Source of the DNA: Chinchilla lanigera
Taxonomy: Eukaryota; Chordata; Mammalia; Rodentia; Chinchillidae
DNA length: 64,000 nucleotides
Assembly: GCF_000276665.1 (NCBI RefSeq)
Contig: NW_004955405.1
Coordinates: 8,739,608 to 8,803,607 of the forward strand
Direction of reading: 5' to 3'
Each line of letters opens with the position of its first letter. The stretch's first letter is position 1. Both the position numbers and the translations under genes were made by a program. The notes beneath the pieces are model-generated. The model worked only from the letters and a program-made list of their open reading frames with translations, was not told the origin of the DNA and ran no database searches. Shown piece by piece: positions 36,181 through 48,722 of the stretch.

Positions 36181-39100
36181 TCTTTTTACTTTTGCAACAA
36201 ACTTTTCATTCCCAATGTAAGATTTCATTTAAAGCTTTTTAACCAGATAGGGTCACCATAGGAAAGCAAACCACTGATAAAATATATTAGGCTCACACTA
36301 ATTTATAGGGGTACATAATGCTTATGAAAAACAAGCTAGCTGCAAGCCCACAGTTTGCCCTTGAGCCTCAGCCAGCAGGGAAGGTTCCTCCAGTGTGATT
36401 AGTGAGAGAGGAGACCCTGGGTGATTAATGAGTGCTGCCCATCAATCCTATCAGAATGGCTTTCCCCCAGTAACATAAATACACCACCTGATTTTAACTT
36501 CCCATTTAAAAGAACTGCCTTCCACGTGAACATGACCCCTTAAGCACTTGAAATACTGAAGGAAGATTTTTCTCAAACTCTCCTTTAAGACAAACTCTGC
36601 TTCCTTTGACAAACATTTCAATTCCAGTAAATGGCAGGCAGGACGAGAAACAGCCTAAAAGGGAAGTTTGTCTCGAACTCTTGGAGTGCTGAATTAAGTC
36701 AAACTCATTTCAAAGTCCCTCTAAGTGTCTGATGCTTGAAGAAGAAAATTTTACCTATGGATGAACAGATTTGTTATATGAACTAGAGAACCATCAATCT
36801 TGAAAGTCATTGTAAAAACTCCTTCCAGATCTTCCCATGCTTTAACCATGTGCCTCCTTAAATGTTCAGTAACCTGTTTCGATAATTTCCTGGATATTTC
36901 TGGCATACATTTTCATCAGGGTATTGTCCCAACACAGAGGTTGCTAAGGCTAGATCTGTTAATTTACATAGCTGCATGGGCAGTTCTCTGGTATCTATTA
37001 CTACATCAGTCAGGCTGACTAAATTAAATAAAAAGGGAAAAGGAAAGCTTTCCTAAATTAAATCAGTTCCTTTAAATGACGCTGAACTTGGAGGAGATAA
37101 TCTGTGTAAGCATAAAACAGGTCATGCTCTTCTCTAAATCTCATCATTAGTCAAGATCACAAAGCTAGGGTCCAAATGTGAGAAATGGTGGATAATCAAC
37201 ACAAATATTCTGTTCTCACCGACGTGATACTTTTCCACGGTGAAATTTCATGTGAATAAGCGAACTACCGTACATACAGACTCTCCCGGATCAGTGTACA
37301 CACAGAAGACACAGCCAAAAGTGTTTGTGCTATCAAGGGCAGGTCCTCAAGGCTGAAGTTGTTCTCTTTCACACACTGCAAAGTCAAAGGTTTGAAGAGA
37401 TGAGGCTGGGCTGAATCAGAGAGGACTCTGACATTTGCTCAGACACTATCAGCAGAAAGAAGCTTCTGAGATCCAGCAAAGTCATGTCAAATACAGGAAA
37501 CTAAGAGTCTCCATTTATAAGCTGCAATCCCAGTTCCCACCTACTATCAATCTTTTTCAGATGCATAAGAAATCCAGTGCAGTGCAGCAGATAGAGACGT
37601 GTAATCTAGGCTGCAGTCATGGTGAGATACAACCTGCTTTCCAAGGCATGGACACACTCATTTTACAGCTTTCAAATGTCAGTACAAGGTAGGGAAGCAT
37701 CCAGCTCACCACGCAATTTCCTAATAAATACTTTGGAGGGCTTCAAGGGATTCAGCACCCGCCAGAGGCATAGGTTAGCAAGTGAGGGCACCACAAAGTT
37801 CATACCCTGATGGTACTAATCATCTAGCCACAGAGATAGGTTACAGATCAGTAATTAACATAAAAGCCAATTTGCAGTAAATGCCATAAATGAGACTGAG
37901 AGAAAATGACAAGTTTAAAGAAGGCCACCGATGTCAAGATGAGAAAAGACTCCTGGGGGAGGGGGAGGTTAGTTCTCAAGGGAGGAGTAGCATGTCAAGA
38001 AATGGGGATGCAGTCTTCTGAGTCACCATTTTTCAAGCTGCACGTCACAACCTGCTTGATATCTGTAGTAGGTCAGGACTAGCATTTTCTTTCTCAGAGA
38101 ATGGAAGAGAATATGACTGCATGTGGCAAGATGGAGTACTACCTCAAGAAGCTTTCATTTCATCTGTACAATTATTTTCCTACTGATAGTTTTGACCAAA
38201 AAGTTTGTTTTGCAGAAAATGAAAAGTGAAATTATCTATTGGGCTAGAAAATAAAAAGTTAAGAGAGTTCTGAGCCAGTGTTTAAAACATGGTGTCAAAG
38301 AATTTGGATATGAACCAGTGGGAACAAAGAGGTAATTACAGATTTTTAGTTTTTTACCTTTTTAACTTTTATTGACTCCTGCCATGCTTAGCATCTTACA
38401 CATGTGACTTTCTTATTGATCAGTCACTTTACATTTGAGTAGTATGTCTCTATCATAGAAAAGGAGAGGACACTCAGATGATACAACAAGCCCAGGGCAT
38501 AAAGCAGGTCTTTTGAGTCTAAAGTTCATAATGTCTGAAAAAGGGGCAAAACGAAATCATGGAATGTTTAAGGCTGGGTTTTAGGGTTTTAGAAGTGAAT
38601 AGACCTTAGACAACTATATTATTAGAGGCGTTTCTTTTGATCACTCAATTTCAGAATATAAAATCCGTTTTAATACTCCCCAAATCCCAGGCAAAAATTA
38701 CACCAAAATTGAGGATGAAAACTTCTCTTTAATAACAACCAAAAATGTCTTCGGTAAAGGTTCTTATTTCTCAATAGCTACATTAATGTCCCTTACTTCA
38801 TTCAGCAGCAATAAAGTTAATGACTGTTATCACTTGAAAAATGCTTTAAAGAAAATGTAAAAATAGGTACAAAAGGAGAAAGCTGCCTGAAGCGGAAACA
38901 CTAACATGAAAGAGGCAACCCACTGCTTTCCCAGACTGTTCTCAGCCCCAGAGCCCTGTCTCATCCACCTGCCTCCAGCCCCACGGGGAGGACTAATGGG
39001 TCTACCCTGGAGAGCACAGAGCTCCTTGGAAAGCCCAGGTTACCCCTAGAAGCAGCTGAGAACATGCCAATAGTTGGCTTTCTAATATAAAAATGTAAGA

Positions 39101-39959
39101 AAAAACCCCAAAACCAGTGGATGGACTAATGGTGTGTCTAATTTCAAGAGGAAAAATAATTATCCAAAAGTAACTACTTCTGACAAACAGAATACAGAAG
39201 ATCCAAGCATTGAGCAGTGAAAGGGGAATAGTCTTCTCCTTTCTGCTAAAATCATCCTTCACAAGAATCAAAGGAGCTCTTCCACATACCCCGAACAAGC
39301 CAATGCCCAATGGCCGATGAAGCCAGGGCTCGTCTCTTCAGTGTATGAGCTAACTGTACAGACAGATGTGCTCTGGGCACTCAGTGAGTCAGAAGACCAG
39401 TTGCACATGCTTCTGACCTTCCCTGTACACCCTGAATGATCTATCTGTGCAGGGGTCCTGATGAACCTAAGTCTCCACTTAACAGTCACAGACTCTTTAT
39501 GCCAACTCATTTTCATGAAAATATTCCTCAAATGTGCAGAAACAGGAAACTGGTATAAAATCCCAAATGGATTTATGAATCAACTACAAAGAATGCCTTC
39601 AAACCACAGAACTCAAACTAGCCTCAAGCATTAAAGGTAACAGATGATGTTTTTTTGCTGGCACTAAAACACTGATGTGGCATCCAGCCTGGTTCTATAT
39701 TTAATCTGATTTGTATTGTAACTTTCACAAATGTATACATAGAGAACACCAATTTATATAAGGATATTGAACAAACCAGCAAAAGACCCCGAGGCCAGAC
39801 TGGCACAACTAGACATACTTAACCCAAAGCTGTAGGGATCTGTTGAGCTCTTGCTGAACCCTGGGAAGGTACGGTGGCAAAAATGAGAAAAAGATACACA
39901 AGAGACAAAAAAGCTGGGACAGGTGGAGCTCCTTTCTCTCTTAAGCTGAGGAGAGGAAC

Positions 39960-40200
39960 TGCCCAAGAATAGTAGAGCCTTTATTTATACCCTTTGAGAG
40001 GTTGATATTAATTTCAGCCTCTCTACCCAGCAATCAGTTAACAAGCTGCAATAGCCTGTTTACATGTTTCAAGGAGCTCCCGTGTTATCTGGCTGGCTTC
40101 ATCCTGTACACATAATTAGTATCCAGCTTCAGCTGCTCCAAACACAAAGCCAGCCAATTATGATGAGGTGTCACAGGACAATGCTCTTACTCAACTGAAG
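39960..40200. promoter_or_regulatory. Candidate intronic enhancer (dense motif cluster)
   Basis: A repeat-free stretch with GTTAAC (40037), TGTTTAC forkhead-like (40057), TTATCT GATA-like (40085), TAATTAG homeodomain-like (40113), CAGCTG E-box (40130) and AGGTGTCACA T-box-like (40166) within about 140 bp. Motif clustering alone is weak evidence. Confidence 0.3.
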
Positions 40201-40384
40201 AGAGGCAGCATCACAACTTACTCAAATCTGCAATGAACAGGTGCCAGATCCAATCACTGCTGAAATAAGAGGTGTTTCCCTGTGTGTTACTAGTTATGCT
40301 AACTACTAGTGATTGTCTGCATGGCATACACAGGGCCAGGACTTAACCATTACTGGCTGGAAATGGATGTAGGGTGATGACTTA

Positions 40385-40610
40385 CTATGTGCACATTGCA
40401 AGTCTCTTTCTGTTCATCTATCTCATTCATTCACTCTTCATAGTTACCCTGGGGGAGCTACAATTAGTACATTTAACCCATTTGTACATGTAACAACTGA
40501 GCAAGAGCTGAGGTAAGTAACTCACCCAACACCACATAGAAGGAAAGCAGGATGCACAACCCAGAAGCCAGAACCCAGACTCCAAGCTCTCAACCACCAT
40601 GCCCCCCCAG
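40385..40610 (-). repeat. MIR SINE
   Basis: Reverse MIR: cttactatgtgcacattgca, tagttaccctgggggagc, gagctgaggtaagtaactca, ccagaacccagactccaagc. Confidence 0.75.
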
Positions 40611-41354
40611 CACTGTCAATCCAGGATGGTGCAATGTTCCATGATGTTATGCGGTCCCTACCCAGATGCTGAGGACACACACACAGGGAAGACAAGCATC
40701 ACTTACTATGTGGCTGGCTGTATGATCCCAGTGATGCTTTGCATTTTTCTGGCCTACTGGACAGCTCCATTTGTCTAATACTCATTCAACTAACCCAGGT
40801 GCCCTCAAATATCAAATTGGAGACTTTCTCTTCTAACTAGTAGGAACAGATTTAGGATTTGAAAATGAATACAATTAATTCTAAAGAATAAAAACTACCA
40901 GAACTAGTTGATGCTTTTAAAAAAATATACTTTTACAATGATACAAAAATGTTGACTTGTGTCTTTGCAATAGGCCTGACCTAGTTAAGGGCTTTACATG
41001 TATTATTTCAGCAAAGGCTTGCAACTTGTCCGTGAATTAAACACCACCTCCACTTTCCAAATGTGTATGCTGAGTTAAGAGACATTGAGTGTCTTGAATG
41101 TAGAGCCAAGACCCACACCTTGGGTGGGATCCTCCATGACAAGGCTGAGATGACTGGCAGTGCTACTCCCTCTTTCTCTGTGTCAGAACCTGAGGCCTGT
41201 TTCACAGACTTCTGTGGCCACATTTAACCCAACTGACCTATTTGGTTGGTTGCACATATTATCCAGTGACAAAATAGTAAAATTTTGTAGTAATTTAGAA
41301 TTTTTTGGATTTAAGATGAAAAATTGTTGTGAGCTTAAGACTCATTAAAGACCA

Positions 41355-41440
41355 TTAAGATTTTGAGTATGGGGTAGATCACCTGCCTAGCACACACAAG
41401 GCCAAATATTTGATCTCCAGCGGTGCACATGCATATGCAC
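41355..41440 (+). repeat. Degenerate ID SINE
   Basis: gagtatggggtagatcacct, gcctagcacacacaaggcca, tatttgatctccagcgg. Confidence 0.6.
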
Positions 41441-41652
41441 ACACACATCCGAGTGTGAGTATACTCAAGTGAAGAGATCTGCACTGCCCTAGAAACATAC
41501 TCTTTAGTCAGAAAGCCAACCCCAGCTGCTGCAGCTTCCTCCCTAGATGCAGAGATCCTTGCTGCAGGCACCATATCATGGCACTGGACAGGAAAAGGAC
41601 ATATAAAAGCCTGTAAGCCTCAGGGCTGTCCACCCAGCCCTCTCCTAACTTA

Positions 41653-42080
41653 TGATGGTTGTGATAGGGCAAGAGAGACTCCATTTTCTTTTTGTAACTC
41701 CATTTTAAAAGGCCTCTTAAACTTCAGATGAACTCACTCCTCATCCCTCCCTTTTAGCTAACCATAAAACCACAAGAGGAGGAAGAAGTCTTTTATCTAG
41801 AGGAACCAACAGATAAAACAAACTCTGAATAAGCTAAGATTAACTGCATCCTGCCTAATGAACACCTGGGAAGTATAAATCTTGTCAACTTTTGTCAGAA
41901 ACCCTTGGAATGTGGTTACTATGGAAACCAAAAGGGTATCTGAACTGGAAGCAAAACTGAGATTGGCACCAACAACCCCCTGGCTTCCAGTAAGGCTGTT
42001 GGTCACCGGCTGAATAAACCATTGTTTGTCCCTTTATTCGGTTTCTCATGGGTGCTTTCTTGCTGAACTCTGCCCCAACA
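41653..42080 (+). mobile_element. Solo ERV LTR
   Basis: TG-start and ...ccccaaca end. Within it are two ctccatttt blocks, a TATA-like gaagtataaatctt (about 41870) and a polyadenylation signal gctgaataaaccattg (about 42010), followed by a U5-like tail. This is standard retroviral LTR architecture. No internal gag/pol sequence adjoins it, and I could not find a clean target duplication. Confidence 0.68.
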
Positions 42081-42234
42081 GCTGCATGGTGCTGGAAGCT
42101 ATCAAGGTCACCAGGACCTCAGTGGGAGACAGACACAGGATGGACAGGCTTTGTGAGTACACCTTGTGAGACACCAGAGATGCTCAGGGCTAAACAGTTC
42201 CCTTCATACTGACAGACAGGAATGAAAACACCTT

Positions 42235-42400
42235 TTGTTGGTCACCAATTTATGCCAGGAACTACAGGTACCTTCTACACATGATTAATCTTCATCACCC
42301 TGTGTAGCAGGTGATGATATAACCCTCATACAAATGAGGAAACTCAGGCTCAGAGACAACTCAGTCCTAGAAATTGCTCAGCTGTTTCCTCTTCACCGAT
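42235..42400 (-). repeat. MIR SINE
   Basis: catgattaatcttcatcacc, aaatgaggaaactcaggctc, agagacaactcag. Confidence 0.72.
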
Positions 42401-42512
42401 GAACACTGCCCCACTCTGTCTGCACTCCTGCCATACAAGTTGAAATGAGGAGACAAAGTGGGCACTGGACTTGGGCAATAAAAGAACTCAAGGTAAGCTG
42501 AGGCAGAGATAC

Positions 42513-42862
42513 TGATACAGTTTAGATCTAAAATATCCCCAAGGGTCTTGGGGGGAGTGGTGACTGGATAGGGGCACTACACGCATCAGTGGATTTATGC
42601 ACTGGTGATCCATTTGCTGGGGTCCTGATGTAAGGTGGGCCTGGGTGGAAGTGCGACACTGGAGGTGTGAGCTGGAGCTGTGCATTTTTGTCTCTGGCTC
42701 CTCCCTTCACTGTTTCCTGGCTGCTGTTGGCTGAGCATCTTCTCCTCTGCCATCTGCTTCTGTTTTGGAGCAGCCAACCATGGACTGAAACCGTGAGCCA
42801 CAATAAACCTCTCCTCCGTTAAGTTGCAGGGGTTGACTAAGTCAGATGTTAAGAACTGACAG
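42513..42862 (+). mobile_element. MaLR-type LTR
   Basis: tgatacagtttagatctaaa, catcttctcctctgccatct, accatggactgaaaccgtga and gccacaataaacctctcctc are MaLR LTR landmarks in plus order. Confidence 0.78.
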
Positions 42863-42961
42863 AGATTTCTGAGGTCATCTAATCTCTACATATTCAGAGT
42901 ACACTGCAGCGGCTATTAGATTCATGTGGGCTTTATATACCTTTTATGTTTTAAATGAAAA

Positions 42962-43130
42962 TTATTAGCCAGGAGTGGTGGCATAGGCCTGTAATTCCAG
43001 CACTCGGGAGGCTGAGGCATGAAGATTGCTGCAAGTTTGAGGCCAGACTGCGCTATTAGGTAGTTCAGGGGCAGCCTGAACTAGACAGCCAGACCCTATC
43101 TCAAAAAACCAAAACAGAAGAGAGAATTAT
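42962..43130 (+). repeat. B1 SINE
   Basis: attagccaggagtggtggca, gtaattccagcactcgggag, two 29-bp halves, and cagaccctatctcaaaaaac. Confidence 0.93.
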
Positions 43131-46084
43131 TAAATCCTACATGCCAGAAACAGTCTTAGTGCCTTTAAGCAAAGTACTCTAATTTAACTAATGACCTTTC
43201 AGCAGGTTTCCCACTTCAAAGATGAGGGAGCTAAGCCATAATGATCTTATTTCGTTTATTAAAGATCAGGTGCTGTCAGGTTCTGTGCTCTCCACACACC
43301 TCTCACCAGCCTCACTGCACGCTGCTGCACGAGTCAACCCTTAGGTCAGCAGAGCAGTTTCTCAGCACTGGAAAGTGATGAAGACTTAGCACAGGGGTCT
43401 GCAACAGGTGGAACCAGGTGTGGCTCCCCCTACACCTCTGCAGGTAAATGCTTCACCTCACAATGCAAGGCAGTGAGATGGCCTTGGCTTTCTCCATCCT
43501 CTCTGTGGCACTGTTTTGAGAGATGCTGTTCCCCAACCACAAGCTGGCACTTCACCTTCTTCCGTGCTCTGCACTTGGCTGCCAGCAAGACAAAGAGGGC
43601 TGTGTGGTCGTTTGTGAGTGGCTCAGCCCAAGGCCCCAGATCAGGCCACCAACCCTGTGGTGCTGGATTGTGTCACCCGTTGGCACAGCTTTCCCTGCAC
43701 CCCAACGGGGCACACATGCTTGTGGGAAGCCCCAGGCAGGGCCTGGGAGAGAGGGTTTGTAAAGAGCTCTGAAGATCAGAAGTTGGCTATGAACGTGTGC
43801 CTCCTTTGAAACAGGGAGCATTAGATACTTCACCTTTCTAGGCACTTGTACAGCTATTTGTGACCCACCCTTCGTCACCAGTACGTCTGGCCTGGCAGGC
43901 CAGTGACCATGTGGATATCAGGTCACTGTGCTAACTCCTTATTTGGCAGAGGAGCCACAAAATGGGCAGGGGCAGAGGTAGAGACTATGGGCTGCTCAGC
44001 TGCCCGGAGCAGGGTCTAGTCAATTCCTCTGACATCTAGGATTCACATTCACACGACAATACAACCTGTGGCTCCGTCAGCAGAGCTGACACAACTACAG
44101 ACATTAAGTGAAAATTCATTGTGTTCCCTGTTGCTTGGTACATACATACTATTCAGTGAAATATTAACTTTTATTGAATGCATGATATAAAAATTCCTTG
44201 AAAGTTAATTTTTATGTTATTATACTTTGCATCAGTTTATGCTGAAATGTTTATCAGCATGTACTGGGACTTCTTGTGTAGGAATTTATTCAAATTTATT
44301 CTACTTTGCTACTTGTTTTGTACTGATTTTTACTGAAAAATTTCCTTTCTACCTTCTATACTAGAAAAGAATTCACAAAAATTTTGTTCATATCATAATC
44401 TGTTTCTACATTATTATTATTCACCACAGTATCATACAGGTGATTTTTATTGTTTTTATTTTATAAAAAAAGCTCTGTATGCATGATGAAAATGTTCTCT
44501 CTCTGAAAGTGTTCTTACCTACTATTCACCCACAAGTTTCCTGGAGTACGACTTAATAGTTGAGAGTGGGGCTATAGAATGGTTATCCCAATGTTACTTC
44601 CTATTGAATCTCAATATGCTGTATATGCATAGGCAAAATGCCACTCATTTTTAGGTCAATTTCAATGCATCTATGTTGGAAGAACTTAAATCTTTTCCCT
44701 AAAATAATTATTTGTAAAACCTGGAATATATTTTCCGTAAGTATGTCTTACACTGCATCCAAGAGCAACAGAACAAGGAGGCCTAGGAGCCATGTGCTTC
44801 TCCCAAGTTGGAGCCTGGCCTGGGTCCTAAACACTTAACCCATCTCAGAAGCTCCTCAAAGCACAAACGGTATCGGGAATGGGTAGCCAGATCCTGCCCC
44901 ATTCTTGGTGTTATTCCTCTCTTCCCCAGACTACACACCTTTTATCATGGCAGACTCGGAAGGAAATCAAGAAGCTTGTCTAGGGTAAGAGGAATAAACA
45001 TCACTCAGCACTGCATCCCCCAGGACTCTTTTCCCTAGTGTTCTTTCATATTCTGTAATACTCTTGGGAGGGAAAATAACTGTTGGGGAAAGCTTATGCA
45101 ATTTTTCTGAAAAAAAATGCACTTCACACACTGATTTTCACAATGATCTTATGTCTTGGTATTGACACTCCTGTGTAGTCCTCTCCTATAACCTCTCACT
45201 TGGTCTGTTGCAGGGCCAACAGAATAAAGCAGAGGTGATGGAACATCATTTCTAAGATTAGCTTGTAAAGGATTTGGGCTGTGGCTTGGTTTCTCTCTAG
45301 CACATTTTCTCTCAAGTTACTGAGAGAAGCCAGAAGCTAAGCAGTCCTTTAGAGAGACCAGATAGCAAGGACCAGACTCCTGCCAACACCCATGGGAGTC
45401 ACTCAAAGCATCCCAGTATCTCCAGCCCTTAATGAGCTCGACTCTCAACTCATACCATGACTGCTGTCCCTAAGCCATTCCCAGAGTCCTGATGCCCACT
45501 TGAGAATATTAAGTGTGTTTTAAGCTGCCACACTTTAGGGTAATTTATTAGACAGTGACAGAGAATTACTGGTAATATGCTTCAGCAGCATCATCTATCT
45601 TGAGCTTTCTTTGGCTATCAAAGTTTCTGCTAGAAACATGAGTTACTTTTGCAAACATAAAGGAAAGCATTTTCACACAAGTATTGTCCATACAGACGGT
45701 ATGTGTGTCTGTGATCCCCTGGCCAAAATGGGGTGGGTTATCAGTGATGGGCTCTCTCTCTCCTGTGTCTCTTAGCTCCTGGGCTGGAAACCATTCAGCG
45801 CAGGCTAGACGGAGATGCTGCAGAGCAAATGTGAACAAGGATGACAGTAAGCTGAGCAACATTTTCCTTTGTTTAACACAGTCTTGGCTACAACTACTGA
45901 TCCCCAAACATTGCCAGTCTGCACCTGCTTTTCCCCCTCAAATCAGCTGACCCACTGCTGACTGTGTTGACTAAGGACGTGTATTTAAATTCAAGAGCTA
46001 TTTAGGATTAGTTTTAGAAAGAGCTTTTAGCCAAGAAAACTAGTGTGAAAAAACCACATAGAAGGAATAATCGCTGTGGCACAA

Positions 46085-46215
46085 AGACCATGCACCTCAG
46101 TTTAGCAAGACTGGTTTCATTTCTTTCAAGATGTGTGACTCTGGACATATCCCTTTACCTCTCTAAAGCTCAGCTTCCTAGCATGTGAAGCAGTGATATC
46201 CTGTCTGTAGGTGCT
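46085..46215 (+). repeat. MIR SINE
   Basis: gtgtgactctggacatatcc, ctttacctctctaaagctca, gcttcctagcatgtgaagc. Confidence 0.65.
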
Positions 46216-46737
46216 CAGCTGGATTCATTCCCACCTCCTCTAGATAGGGATCGACATAACCATATCACTAGACTCTTCCCAGGCTTGAGATTCTCGGATG
46301 CAAGCTCTATTCTGGCTGAGGTGACAAATGTAGATCTGATTAACATTTCATGTCTTCATCTTCCACCTGTCCACTCTCTTGGGAAAAGGAGATCTGCTCA
46401 CTTCCTGAACATGTCTCTCTGATTACTGGTGTGCATCACTGACATCTAGGAGAAAATACGGGCTAAGTCAGGAAGCTAGACCTCAAGAAGAACACATCAA
46501 TACCACTCGGGTGCCTATAAAGCAAATCATCTCACGTCCTGGGTACCCTGTTAGGATGTAAAGAATAGGCTCTAATTTTAGGGAGATACTGAGTTATGAT
46601 AGAGTTTTAAGGGATCATTATCTCTGTTCAGTCTTTTTCTCCCCCTCCTCTTTTTTCCACTCTTACTTTACCTCCACACAAAGCACTCTTGTTCCTTTTG
46701 AGGAACAGATAACACAGCACAAGGCAGCTGAGTGGTG

Positions 46738-46850
46738 GTAGCCAGAAGGCTATGCTCAGGCAATCTCTGCCTCTCTGTGCACTATTTTCTTCATCTGTGG
46801 AACGGGTAACAGAACCTGACATGACAGGTAATATGACTACTAAATATGCC
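46738..46850 (+). repeat. MIR fragment
   Basis: tctctgcctctctgtgcact, attttcttcatctgtggaac, gggtaacagaacctgac. Confidence 0.55.
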
Positions 46851-47437
46851 AATGTGTGTAATGAGTCAGAACATCAAGTATCCCCTGTAAGTGTCACAGT
46901 ACCAACACACAGTCACATCTGTTCCTACCAGTGGAGCCCCGTGCTTAAGCCAGGTGAGCTAGTTCCTCTCCAACCTTTCTGTGCTAGTTGTACTTGCTTT
47001 GAATTAATCTACACAAGCCTCATGTAAAAGCAATTACGTACGAATGTCAAAACTCAGTTGTTTATACAAAAATGAAGGGAAATGCCCTATTAATATTCTA
47101 TGGGAAGAGATCTGGAAATAATCTGCTATAGAATGAGCTATGGGAGAGTCAATTGTAAAAGACTGGAAAAAGGTGGAAAGATCCTCAATTGGGACCGTGT
47201 TCCAAGTGTCACTAAGTTCTAGATACACCTTTTAAAAATATAAATGGAAGTTGTAGGCAACAAATTCTGAATAAAAGAGGCCAGCCCAACTTAGACAGAG
47301 AGAGACAGAGACAGGGAGACTGTCAGAGGACGCTAACTCAGGGAAAAGACCTTGAACATACAAGAAAATATTCCTGGTGCTTAAAATTTCATAGCAAGTG
47401 ACAGGCCACTACAAGGAAAGTATCTGGGTCTCCATGT

Positions 47438-47838
47438 TGTTATGGTTGCTACATTGTGTCAACTTGGGGAGTCTAGAGGTTTGACTAAGTGACTCAGCAG
47501 GAAGCCAGGGTGCTTACTTTGTATACATCCTGAGCCTGTGGAAGAGGAGGGCATGGAGATTATGTGAGAGCTACAGCCCCCCTTAGGTGGGGGTAGCCTG
47601 TTTACAATGTAAGGGAGGGAAAGAGGCTGCTTGCCACCATTCCTCCAGTTTTGCTCTGGCTGTTTGCTGTTCGGCTGCCATTCCCCCCTTTGCTCTTGTT
47701 GCTTTGCTGTCTTCTGCCTCGGAGCCAGCCAAGTATGGACTGAAACCTCCACAAACTGTAAGCTAAATAAATCTTTCCTTCCTTCATTTTGGGTGTTGGG
47801 TATTTTGTCTCAGCAGCGAGAGAAAAGTAACCAAGACA
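47438..47838 (+). mobile_element. LTR (MaLR/ERVL-like)
   Basis: tgttatggttgctacattgt, gtatggactgaaacctccac, gctaaataaatctttccttc and a tail gggtattttgtctcagcagc ... accaagaca. Confidence 0.72.
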
Positions 47839-48036
47839 CATGTACACTGCTCTATCAAGGGGAAAGCAAAATGAAAACATGGTGCTTTGAAATTATGCTT
47901 TCACTGAAAATATTTACTATATGTATCATTCACCTGCATCCTCATGTCATTTTAACTCACCTGTGGGTTAACTGAACAATTTTCTGTCCCATGGAATGTG
48001 ACAGCATGGCTTCAACTGTGTAGAATGAGGCTACAG

Positions 48037-48224
48037 CAGTGATGGTGAACCTTTTAGAGATGAGTGCCCCAACTACAGCCCAAAACCCACTTACCTACTG
48101 CAAAGGGCCAACACTGCTCCTATGTGCACTCTTATCTGAAATTTGGCTGCTGGGGCAACTTGGCTCGCAGGCTGACAGGGCTCTAGGTGCCCACTGTGGC
48201 CCTCATGCTGTGGGTTCGCCACTG
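48037..48224. mobile_element. Non-autonomous hAT-like DNA transposon
   Basis: 188 bp with inverted ends: left cagtgatggtgaacc, right (complement) cagtggcgaaccc. The left interior (ttttagagatgagtgcccca, acagcccaaaacccactt) closely resembles, from memory, hAT elements known in several vertebrates. The shared word ctacag lies before (48031-48036) and just after (48230-48235), so an 8-bp target duplication is suggested but not clean. Confidence 0.68.
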
Positions 48225-48677
48225 CCGTCCTACAGGGTTATGAAGTTCCCACCAACATGATATATGTAAATTACACCTGGCATTTCTTCATATGCCCATG
48301 TGACATTTGCATAGACACACAAAGACATGTACACCTAGGAATTCTGAGACTTCTTCAATCTTCCCCCATGACAACACATACTTTGAGTGCCTGAATCCAT
48401 ACTTTTGTCCATATATGGACTTCACATTTGATTTATCCTACACAGTTATGAAATACTGGAGCATAGTATTTGACTTTCTTAAAAATAAAGGAGAGTTTAC
48501 TGTGTTTGTAATTAAATTCACAGGACAGATATATGCATGTGGCAGACAAAAGGCTCTTCTCTGAGGTGTGCCCTTAGCTGTGCTGGCTTCACACCCAATA
48601 ACCCTGAAACTCTCTGGCACACACACTTTGTCATCTGGAGTTGCTATGAAACCAAAGTCCACTACCCATTGCCCATC

Positions 48678-48722
48678 TGTGTGTATGCATGTGTGTGTGT
48701 GCATGTGTGCATATGTGCACAA
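48678..48722. repeat. (TG)n-rich microsatellite
   Basis: Imperfect tg/gcatg alternation. Confidence 0.85.
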
